Assembly (NCBI GenBank): GCA_030635405.1
Contig: DAOVZA010000116.1
Coordinates: 1 to 6,794, forward strand
Length of the DNA: 6,794 nucleotides
Direction: 5' to 3'
Source of the DNA: Desulfocapsa sp.
GTDB taxonomy: Bacteria > Desulfobacterota > Desulfobulbia > Desulfobulbales > Desulfocapsaceae
In this document: positions 1 through 5,689 of the stretch, one piece after another
Numbering within the stretch: the first letter of the stretch is position 1
Layout of the letters: the number at the start of each line of letters is the position of its first letter
Program-made: the position numbers and the translations under genes
Notes under the pieces: model-generated
What the model saw: only the letters and a program-made list of their open reading frames with translations
The model's database searches: none
Told to the model about the DNA's origin: nothing

Positions 1-819
1 GATGAGCTCGACATAAATGTAAGTCTTGAGATAAACTCCCTTGGCTGCCCGATTTGCCGTCCCGGATTTCGCGAAGCACTGCTGAGCTTCATTGAGGATC
101 GTAAAGATAATCTCTGTGATGACTGTGCAAGAAGGAGTAAAACCAACCCACTACGAGTACTTGACTGCAAAAACCCTAAATGCAGAGAAGAGGTTGAAGA
201 GGCACCATCCATCCAGGAACACCTCTGTGGTGACTGTGCTGAACATTTTTCAACTGTTCAAGACTCATTACAACAACTGAATATTTCCTACAACCTGAAC
301 AAATTCATGGTTCGCGGACTTGACTATTACACCCGCACCACCTTTGAATTCACTACTAAAGATCTTGGCGCCCAGGCAGCCGTTTGTGCTGGTGGCCGTT
401 ATGATGGTCTTGTGGAAAAACTCGGTGGCCCAAAAGTGCCGGGGATTGGTTTTGCCATTGGGATGGAACGACTGGTTCTTCTGCTTCAGCAAAAAGACGA
501 GGTGGCTGAAAACAGTGCCATGGATATCTTTGTTGCAGGGCTTGGCGAAAAACCAACTGTCTTTGCCTTTCCCCTTGTTCACAGTCTGCGTCAGAAAGGA
601 TTGCTTTCTGTAATGGATCACGAAGGACGCAGCCTGAAAAGTCAGATGAGACAGGCCAATAAGGTTAATGCCAGATTCGTTCTCATTGTAGGTGAGAATG
701 AACTTGAGTCAGGTCAGGCAGTACTGAAAAATATGGAAACCCAGGAACAACAGAATATTACAATCATTTCCGATATTAACGAAATGGCGGATTCACTTCT
801 ACAGATCTGCCAACGATAA
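1..819 (+). CDS. hisS: Histidyl-tRNA synthetase, 3' part (5' end outside the window)
   Basis: Class II synthetase that charges tRNA-His with histidine in the cytoplasm. The frame is open from base 1 to the TAA at 817-819, giving 272 visible codons; the N-terminal part with motifs 1 and 2 lies off the window. Visible in order: the insertion after the INSLGCP segment (codons 11-17) with cysteine pairs at codons 16/19, 39/42, 56/61 and 76/79; the family phrase NPLRVLDCK (49-57); the histidine A box RGLDYYTRTTFEF (105-117); the glycine-rich GGRYDGL; and motif 3, PGIGFAIGMERL. The last ~90 codons form the anticodon-binding domain (from MDIFVAGLG to the end). An ATG at 307 (codon 103) is internal and not the start. 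The gene is followed after 55 nt by aspS on the same strand, probably co-transcribed. The eight paired cysteines suggest bound zinc; Escherichia coli HisRS lacks most of them. Identity is certain; metal binding is inferred. Confidence 0.97.
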   Translation, partial: DELDINVSLEINSLGCPICRPGFREALLSFIEDRKDNLCDDCARRSKTNPLRVLDCKNPKCREEVEEAPSIQEHLCGDCAEHFSTVQDSLQQLNISYNLNKFMVRGLDYYTRTTFEFTTKDLGAQAAVCAGGRYDGLVEKLGGPKVPGIGFAIGMERLVLLLQQKDEVAENSAMDIFVAGLGEKPTVFAFPLVHSLRQKGLLSVMDHEGRSLKSQMRQANKVNARFVLIVGENELESGQAVLKNMETQEQQNITIISDINEMADSLLQICQR

Positions 820-845
820 AACTATAAATCAAACAACAACGGAAC

Positions 846-864
846 GTAGCTTACATTAAGCTAC
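846..864 (+). promoter_or_regulatory. Perfect 8-bp hairpin between hisS and aspS
   Basis: GTAGCTTA (846-853) and TAAGCTAC (857-864) are exact reverse complements around the 3-nt loop CAT. No T-run follows, so it is not a standard intrinsic terminator. It ends 10 nt before the aspS ATG at 875. No good Shine-Dalgarno lies in the usual place for that ATG; the nearest purine stretch, GGAAC at 841-845, sits just before the hairpin, so folding would bring it to about 12 nt from the start. It could modulate aspS translation or be a processing site in the hisS-aspS message. The structure is seen; the function is a guess. Confidence 0.45.
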
Positions 865-874
865 CAATTAGATT

Positions 875-2671
875 ATGGAATCAATGGGAACCCTCCGCAG
901 GACACACTCCTGCAACGAACTGACCAGCGCCAATATCGGTGAAGAAATCATCCTCATGGGCTGGGTTTTACGCAGACGTGATCACGGCGGAGTTATTTTT
1001 ATCGACCTCCGTGACCGACATGGAATTACCCAGATCATCTTCAACCCCGAAGTTAACCCTGAAGTTCATGAGAAGGCACATAAACTTCGCAGTGAGTGGG
1101 TTATTGCCATTCGTGGAAAAGTTGAAGCAAGATTTGAGGGAATGGCTAATAAAAAGCTTGATACTGGTGAAATCGAGGTCTTTATTGATGAGCTTCGTAT
1201 TCTAAACACCTCTGAAACTCCTCCCTTTCCACTTGATGAAGAAAGTGAAATTTCTGATAATATCCGTCTTCAGTATCGTTACATGGATCTCAGAAGACCT
1301 GAAATGGCAGCAAAACTGTACCAGCGCCACAAGGCAGTACAGTCTCTTCGTACCTATCTCAATGATAATGATTTCCTGGAAGTAGAAACTCCCATGCTCA
1401 CCCGTTCCACCCCTGAAGGAGCACGGGATTACCTTGTACCAAGCCGTGTTAATGCTGGTAAATTCTATGCCTTGCCACAATCTCCACAGCTCTTCAAACA
1501 GCTATTGATGATTGGCGGAATGGATCGCTACTATCAGATTGTTAAATGTTTTCGTGATGAAGATCTGCGCGCTGATCGCCAGCCTGAATTTACTCAGATT
1601 GACATGGAACTTTCGTTTATGGACGAAGAAGAGATCATTCAGATTACCGAAGGAATGATTTCCAAACTCTTTAAGGACACATTGGATATTGATGTGGCTC
1701 CGCCATTTAATCGAATCAGTTACGACGATGCCATGGATAGGTTTGGTACCGACAGACCAGACACTCGCTTTGGTTTTGAACTAGTTGATCTCACTGAAAT
1801 CGCCAAGACCTGTTCTTTTAAGGTCTTTCGTTCCATTGCCGATGGTGGTGACACCGTTCGGGCCATTAACGCTAAAGGATGTGCCACATTTTCCCGTAAG
1901 GTGCTTGATGTTCTTACGGAATATGTAGCTCAGTTTGGTGCCAAAGGACTCGCCTGGGTTAAAATGAAGGCTGATGGCGAATGGCAGTCACCCATTGCTA
2001 AATTTTTCAGCGATGAAGAGCGTGCTGCAATAACAAAAGAACTTGATGCTGAAGAAGGTGATTTGCTCTTCTTTGGTGCTGATAAAAAATCCGTTGTCCT
2101 GCCTGTACTTGGTGAACTTCGAGTGGAAGTTGCACGAAGACTTGAACTTCTCGATAAGAAAAACTTTAACTTTGTATGGGTAACTGACTTTCCTCTCATG
2201 GAGTACGATGAGAACAGAAAACGTTTCCAGGCACTGCATCATCCCTTTACCGCACCAAAGGATGAGGATCTTGACAAACTTGAGAGCGATCCGGGATCTG
2301 TTTACAGTCAGGCCTATGATCTCGTCCTAAACGGTACTGAGATCGGTGGCGGTTCCATCCGTATTCATCAGCGTGACATTCAGGCGAAAGTCTTAAAGGC
2401 ACTTGGTATTAGCGAAGAAGAGGCCAACAACAAATTTGGTTTCCTGCTTCGCGCCCTTGAACTTGGCGCACCTCCTCATGGCGGCCTTGCCTTTGGCCTT
2501 GATCGACTCCTGATGATCATCACTGGAAGCGATTCCATTCGTGACGTCATAGCCTTTCCAAAGACTCAACGTGCAACCTGTCCTCTAACAGAGGCCCCCG
2601 CAGGAGTATCCAGAAAGCAACTCACCGAGCTGTATCTGCGACCAGACTGGAAAGAAAGCAAAGAGTCCTGA
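875..2671 (+). CDS. aspS: Aspartyl-tRNA synthetase, bacterial type, probably non-discriminating
   Basis: Class II synthetase of 598 residues (E. coli about 590), cytoplasmic. Domains in order: OB-fold anticodon-binding domain (about 10-115, with GWVLRRRDHGGVIFIDLRDR at 29-48); motif 1 region (167-189, ETPMLTRSTPEGARDYLVP); motif 2 (218-243, with KCFRDEDLRADRQPEF); the bacterial GAD insertion (about 300-425); and motif 3, GLAFGLDRL (537-545), near the C-terminus. His37 and Gly89 align with His31 and Gly82 of P. aeruginosa AspRS, which permit charging of tRNA-Asn; E. coli has Leu30 and Lys81 there. It may therefore also make Asp-tRNA(Asn) for the GatCAB route. ATG 875 gives MESMGTLRRTHSC; an in-frame ATG at 884 would remove three residues. 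Neither has a clear Shine-Dalgarno. A strong terminator follows the stop. Identity certain; relaxed specificity likely but untested. Confidence 0.97.
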   Translation: MESMGTLRRTHSCNELTSANIGEEIILMGWVLRRRDHGGVIFIDLRDRHGITQIIFNPEVNPEVHEKAHKLRSEWVIAIRGKVEARFEGMANKKLDTGEIEVFIDELRILNTSETPPFPLDEESEISDNIRLQYRYMDLRRPEMAAKLYQRHKAVQSLRTYLNDNDFLEVETPMLTRSTPEGARDYLVPSRVNAGKFYALPQSPQLFKQLLMIGGMDRYYQIVKCFRDEDLRADRQPEFTQIDMELSFMDEEEIIQITEGMISKLFKDTLDIDVAPPFNRISYDDAMDRFGTDRPDTRFGFELVDLTEIAKTCSFKVFRSIADGGDTVRAINAKGCATFSRKVLDVLTEYVAQFGAKGLAWVKMKADGEWQSPIAKFFSDEERAAITKELDAEEGDLLFFGADKKSVVLPVLGELRVEVARRLELLDKKNFNFVWVTDFPLMEYDENRKRFQALHHPFTAPKDEDLDKLESDPGSVYSQAYDLVLNGTEIGGGSIRIHQRDIQAKVLKALGISEEEANNKFGFLLRALELGAPPHGGLAFGLDRLLMIITGSDSIRDVIAFPKTQRATCPLTEAPAGVSRKQLTELYLRPDWKESKES

Positions 2672-2683
2672 TTATAACCAATC

Positions 2684-2719
2684 ATGGCAGTCATTATAAA
2701 AATAATGACTGCCATTTTT
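2684..2719 (+). terminator. Rho-independent terminator of aspS
   Basis: ATGGCAGTCATTAT (2684-2697) pairs perfectly with ATAATGACTGCCAT (2702-2715), a 14-bp stem with an AAAA loop, followed by a T-run ending at 2719. It begins 13 nt after the aspS stop and ends 28 nt before yehS, so it should end the hisS-aspS transcript and separate it from yehS. Confidence 0.92.
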
Positions 2720-2747
2720 CTCACAACTACCCAATCCTAAAAATCCC

Positions 2748-3266
2748 ATGCTTGCCAACGACATACTTCGAAAAATTCGCTACAGTCTTGACCTTAAAGA
2801 TAAGGATATGATTCAGATATTCCATGCCACTGGGCGTGACATACCTGAGATCAAGCTTCACACCCTGTTAAAGAAAGAAACTGAGGCGGAATTTATCCTC
2901 TGTTCAAGAGAACTTCTTGCCACATTTCTTGATGGTTTGATTGTTTTTTACAGAGGAGCCTTGAAAACAAGCCCAGCCCAAACGGATCCTGTCATCATCA
3001 ATAATAATGATGTGTTACGGAAGATTCGGATTGCACTCATGTATCAGGATACGGATATGCTGGAGGTGTTTAAACTCTCCGATATGGAAATTTCTAAATC
3101 GGAATTATCTTCATTTTTCAGAAGAAAGGGCCACAAGCACTACATGGAATGCGGTGACCAGTTCCTTCGTCATTTCCTGCAAGGCCTTTCCCTTTATAAG
3201 AAAAGACCTGTTCAAAAGGAAACTGTTTCCATAACGGAAAAGGTATGGGTTAAAAGAAAAAAATAG
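2748..3266 (+). CDS. yehS: DUF1456 family protein (YehS-like), tandem repeat
   Basis: A 172-residue protein of the DUF1456/YehS family; E. coli YehS is about 156 residues and begins MLSNDILR, against MLANDILR here, which supports the ATG at 2748. The molecular function of the family is not established to my knowledge. The protein is two copies of one helical unit: residues 2-70 (ANDILRKIRYSL ... FLDGLIVFYRG) and 84-152 (NNNDVLRKIRIAL ... FLQGLSLYKK). The second copy keeps the family phrase ECGDQFLRHFL. A basic tail (KVWVKRKK) extends past the second repeat. No signal peptide or membrane segment is visible, so it is probably cytoplasmic. There is no evident Shine-Dalgarno (upstream CCTAAAAATCCC), and the promoter must lie within or just after the aspS terminator unless it depends on read-through. 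Its TAG (3264-3266) directly abuts the TAA of the convergent gene on the other strand. Family assignment is firm. Confidence 0.93.
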   Translation: MLANDILRKIRYSLDLKDKDMIQIFHATGRDIPEIKLHTLLKKETEAEFILCSRELLATFLDGLIVFYRGALKTSPAQTDPVIINNNDVLRKIRIALMYQDTDMLEVFKLSDMEISKSELSSFFRRKGHKHYMECGDQFLRHFLQGLSLYKKRPVQKETVSITEKVWVKRKK

Positions 3267-5054
3267 TTACGCTTTCTTTGGAACAAGTGGTTCCAAAGAT
3301 TCCTGCATTTTCGTTAAACCTTCCAGAAACTTCTCACGCGAATCCTGGGCGAGTTCGCTGGAAAGTTCTTTGTAATATTCAATCCCCTTAAAAAGGTTCT
3401 CCCTCATTCCCTCAAGATAAGACTCACTATTAACGGCAAGACCAATTGGAAAATACTCCACTTCCTTGCGAAAATAATCCACATACAAACCAAGTTCCTT
3501 CACAAACATGTGGGGTCTATCACTCGATGTGAGTAATGATATGCGGCCATAAATGTGATCAAGCATATCCCGAAGTGTTGCAAGTTTTGAAAAATCAACT
3601 ATTCCAGGCCCGCAACAGACGGTGGAATCAGCATCAGGTTCAATACCAAGAGGTACTGTTGCATTACCACTCAATTCATGGCAGATACAGGCCTTAGCAA
3701 GTATTCGTTCTTTGACTATTTCGTAGGCTTCCGGTGAGTAACCTTCCTCCGGTAAAACCTCAAGTTTCTTTTTTATATACACTCGGGATGCAACGCAGCC
3801 AGGACGCTTTGTAAATTCTGAATTAAACCCGACAAATCCCTTTGGGCAAGGAGATCCAGGCTTACCCTCTTCTATTCTTGCACGTCTTCGCTGCTCACTT
3901 GTGGATTCCCGTAAATTCCAGAAATTAACTCCTAATGGTGAGGCGTCACTGAGGAAGATATCATCTTCTGATGCATCCATAATACGTTTAAGGTTCACAT
4001 CATCCATGTGGGTTGCTTCCGGAACCAACATAAATGGAGTTCCCCACCCCACACTGTCAACACCATAATGATTGAGTAAGAATGTATGTTCATCGGCGGT
4101 TCCCACACCTCCCTGTACCGTAACTCGAACATCAGTGGGGAGTGCCGTATCCACTTCTCCTTTAGCTGAAAGAGCTTTAGCGTACATGGGAAGTAATTTT
4201 TTTAGTAAATCACTTTTTTTCTGTTTAAATTCTTCAAGAACCACACCAAGAAGATATCCTTTTGAAGGAAAGGTATGCCCACCACAATTCAGCCCCGATT
4301 CGACACGAAACTCAGATGCCCACAATCCCAATTTGGCAAGAAAACGGCCCTGAATTTCAGAAGAACGATGATCACTCACTTTCAGAATAATCTTTTTCTT
4401 CATTTCACCGTTCGTATCAGGAAAAAATCCTTTAAATTCTGTCATGTAACGATACAGGCGCTTATTGATTCCTGCTGAAAAAACCATTGAAGCAGAAAGA
4501 GTACTTTCTGCAAAACCACGCAGAGCACTCATGGCGTCAGAATGAACAGGAGGTAACTTTTCACCGTTTTTATAGTGATCCCGGTCAAGCTTGGTCATTA
4601 TGTTTACATCTATGCTTCCGGGAACAGCCTTAGTACGTAACTCATCTTGCAATGCACTTTTTTCTGACCCATCAGACAGTGCCAACATAGCTTCATACTC
4701 TTTTTTCAACGGCGCAACATCTGGCAGCATTTCATAATACTTACAGATCTCACTCCCTTCCTCAAAATCAGACCCCTGTAACTCCTCAACCTGACGCTGG
4801 ACCAACAGATCGACAAGATTCAAATACGAAGTAATGCGACGCGCACGAGAGTCTTCACTCTTTCTTGTAATCTCTTCGTAGGGCTCATTTTCCTGCTCAC
4901 AATAAAACTTACGTACCTGCTCTATCAGAACATCGTCAACCAAAGAAATTGATGATGAAATACCATACCTTGCCACCTTAATGGGAGTATCTATGGTAAA
5001 TCCAGTTCCCATAACCGGAATATGAAAAGTATGCATTGGAGTGTGACCTGACAT
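3267..5054 (-). CDS. Uncharacterised protein, nitronate monooxygenase-like (NPD/FMN TIM barrel) with cysteine-rich C-terminal extension
   Basis: A 595-residue protein of a conserved but, to my knowledge, uncharacterised family that I recall from Bacteroidetes and Deltaproteobacteria. Three segments resemble NPD-type flavin barrels: an N-terminal strand-loop HIPVMGTGFTIDTPIKVARY (11-30); ESGLNCGGHTF (252-262), similar to the AGGH loop carrying the active-site His of nitronate monooxygenases; and VQGGVGTADE (313-322) with GWGTPFMLVPEA (336-347), like the phosphate-binding loops that hold FMN. Between the first and second lie about 200 residues of family-specific sequence, including GSIDVNIMTKLD (146-157). 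After about 350 comes an extension with Cys403, 420, 456, 458, 480 and 481 (GSPCPKG, ACICHE, VCCGPGIVDFS), which could hold an Fe-S cluster or zinc, then a helical C-terminus. No signal peptide or membrane segment is seen. The start is chosen by GAGG five nt upstream of ATG 5054. An oxidoreductase role is inferred; the substrate is unknown. It is preceded by a 281-nt leader and converges on yehS with abutting stops. Confidence 0.85.
   Translation of the reverse strand: MSGHTPMHTFHIPVMGTGFTIDTPIKVARYGISSSISLVDDVLIEQVRKFYCEQENEPYEEITRKSEDSRARRITSYLNLVDLLVQRQVEELQGSDFEEGSEICKYYEMLPDVAPLKKEYEAMLALSDGSEKSALQDELRTKAVPGSIDVNIMTKLDRDHYKNGEKLPPVHSDAMSALRGFAESTLSASMVFSAGINKRLYRYMTEFKGFFPDTNGEMKKKIILKVSDHRSSEIQGRFLAKLGLWASEFRVESGLNCGGHTFPSKGYLLGVVLEEFKQKKSDLLKKLLPMYAKALSAKGEVDTALPTDVRVTVQGGVGTADEHTFLLNHYGVDSVGWGTPFMLVPEATHMDDVNLKRIMDASEDDIFLSDASPLGVNFWNLRESTSEQRRRARIEEGKPGSPCPKGFVGFNSEFTKRPGCVASRVYIKKKLEVLPEEGYSPEAYEIVKERILAKACICHELSGNATVPLGIEPDADSTVCCGPGIVDFSKLATLRDMLDHIYGRISLLTSSDRPHMFVKELGLYVDYFRKEVEYFPIGLAVNSESYLEGMRENLFKGIEYYKELSSELAQDSREKFLEGLTKMQESLEPLVPKKA
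3275..3299. other. 10-bp inverted repeat at the convergent gene ends (possible weak terminator)
   Basis: TCTTTGGAAC (3275-3284) and GTTCCAAAGA (3290-3299) pair exactly around a 5-nt loop. It lies inside the last codons of the leftward gene (…PLVPKK…). Read on the minus strand, the hairpin is followed about 11 nt later by a T-rich stretch (the complement of 3253-3263). That gap is too long for a classic terminator, but the element may still slow or end leftward transcription. Read on the plus strand, it lies just after the yehS stop, with no T-run following. Confidence 0.35.
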
Positions 5055-5335
5055 GTTAACCTCAATAGAAGATGATAAAAGAGCAATATTGAAACATCAT
5101 ATTAACTCATCGTGCCTGCAATGTAATGATATTATTCTCTCCATAAATTGCGAAAACAGTTCTTTCTGAATTTTAGTATTCAAACTTCACGATACGACAT
5201 TCCCATATTAAGTAAATCAAGCCGTTTATATTGCTTTTAAAGCCTCATTTTTATGACTTGGAGCGGTTCTAGGCTTTTTCGTTTCAAGTACCACGAAGCT
5301 TTTATTATTGAAGAATCTGAGTGGAAATAAACATC
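5055..5335. other. 281-nt non-coding gap before the 595-residue gene
   Basis: I find no credible gene here. It is A+T-rich and should contain the leader and promoter of the leftward 595-residue gene. A TATGAT hexamer on the minus strand (complement of 5096-5101) resembles a -10 box, but no matching -35 is seen at 16-18 nt, so I do not assign a promoter. A 7-bp inverted repeat, AAAGCCT (5239-5245) and AGGCTTT (5271-5277), encloses 25 nt and is followed on the plus strand by two more T; it has no upstream plus-strand gene to terminate and is weak. No clear terminator for the small gene ending at 5336 is visible. Confidence 0.5.
5060..5063 (-). promoter_or_regulatory. Shine-Dalgarno GAGG fixing the start of the 595-residue gene
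   Basis: The minus strand reads TTGAGGTTAAC then ATG. GAGG is five nt from ATG 5054, an ideal spacing. The next in-frame ATG (residue 7, at 5036) has no comparable site, so 5054 is preferred. Confidence 0.75.
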
Positions 5336-5554
5336 CTAGTATTCAGCTAATTGAACCAGAAACCTCCAAATACCTATTAAAAACATTGTGCCGATAATCA
5401 TTGCAGCACATGTCGTGTCAATTTCCTTCTGATAACGCCTGAGAATACGCTTTAAGAACCCTCGATTGCCACACTTAACTGATGGTAAATATCGTAACTG
5501 AAATGTTTTATGGAAATAAGGACTACTGCTGTTAACAAAACTCTTTTCTTTCAT
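5336..5554 (-). CDS. Small predicted single-pass membrane protein, unknown
   Basis: A 72-residue protein that I do not recognise. It has a polar, aromatic N-terminal part (1-30, with single cysteines at 28 and 49), a strongly basic stretch RGFLKRILRRYQK (31-43), and a hydrophobic segment of about 19-20 residues (49-68, CAAMIIGTMFLIGIWRFLVQ) just before the C-terminus LAEY. The positive charges before the hydrophobic segment predict a cytoplasmic N-terminus and a C-terminal membrane anchor. Evidence that it is a gene: AGAGG six nt before ATG 5554, a membrane-protein-like composition, and no competing gene on either strand. It lies 135 nt downstream of the REC-phosphatase gene on the same strand and 281 nt before the 595-residue gene. 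The Shine-Dalgarno is buried in a predicted hairpin, so translation may be conditional. It might be lineage-specific; a chance reading frame cannot be excluded without homologues. Confidence 0.6.
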   Translation of the reverse strand: MKEKSFVNSSSPYFHKTFQLRYLPSVKCGNRGFLKRILRRYQKEIDTTCAAMIIGTMFLIGIWRFLVQLAEY

Positions 5555-5557
5555 GAC

Positions 5558-5588
5558 ACACCTCTTTTTAATGATTTAAAAGAAGTGT
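5558..5588 (-). promoter_or_regulatory. Hairpin sequestering the Shine-Dalgarno of the 72-residue gene
   Basis: In the minus-strand transcript ACACUUCUUUU (complement of 5578-5588) pairs with AAAAGAGGUGU (complement of 5558-5568) over 11 bp with a single G-U wobble and a 9-nt loop. The 3' arm contains the whole AGAGG ribosome-binding site and ends 3 nt before the ATG. The one imperfect position is G-U on the minus strand but C-A on the plus strand, which favours a role in the leftward RNA. The stem is A-U-rich, so it should open easily, as in thermometer-type leaders. Function is inferred. Confidence 0.5.
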
Positions 5589-5591
5589 AAC

Positions 5592-5623
5592 AGAGGCAGG
5601 TGCTCACAGAGTGAGCACCCTCT
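5592..5623 (-). promoter_or_regulatory. Perfect 9-bp G+C-rich hairpin or operator in the same leader
   Basis: GGTGCTCAC (5599-5607) and GTGAGCACC (5611-5619) are exact inverted repeats around AGA. Outer bases AGAG (5592-5595) and CTCT (5620-5623) can add four pairs across a 3-nt bulge. On the minus strand a run of seven T (complement of 5624-5630) precedes the structure rather than following it, so it is not an intrinsic terminator for either strand. It may be an RNA stem in the leader or a 21-bp dyad bound by a dimeric regulator. Confidence 0.5.
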
Positions 5624-5689
5624 AAAAAAATCTAACTACTGCGAATTTTCATCAACGTAATGGATATTTTCCAATTTGATTATTAGCTT

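Noticed and set aside
92..280. 62-codon open frame on the plus strand
   Set aside because: It is in a different frame from hisS, whose cysteine-rich insertion accounts for this region.
268..621. 117-codon open frame on the minus strand
   Set aside because: It lies wholly opposite conserved hisS sequence.
2672..2701. Possible yehS promoter (TATAAA at 2695-2700, inside the terminator loop)
   Set aside because: The -10-like hexamer falls in the terminator stem-loop and the partner at 17 nt (TTATAA) is a poor -35; support is too weak.
4072..4353. 93-codon open frame on the plus strand
   Set aside because: It is antisense to the conserved GGH and GGVGT segments of the 595-residue gene.
5239..5277. 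AAAGCCT/AGGCTTT inverted repeat as a terminator
   Set aside because: Only 7 bp with a 25-nt loop, and there is no plus-strand gene upstream for it to end.
5599..5630. GGTGCTCAC dyad plus A-run as a rho-independent terminator
   Set aside because: For the plus strand the run is A, not T; for the minus strand the T-run comes before the stem, not after it.
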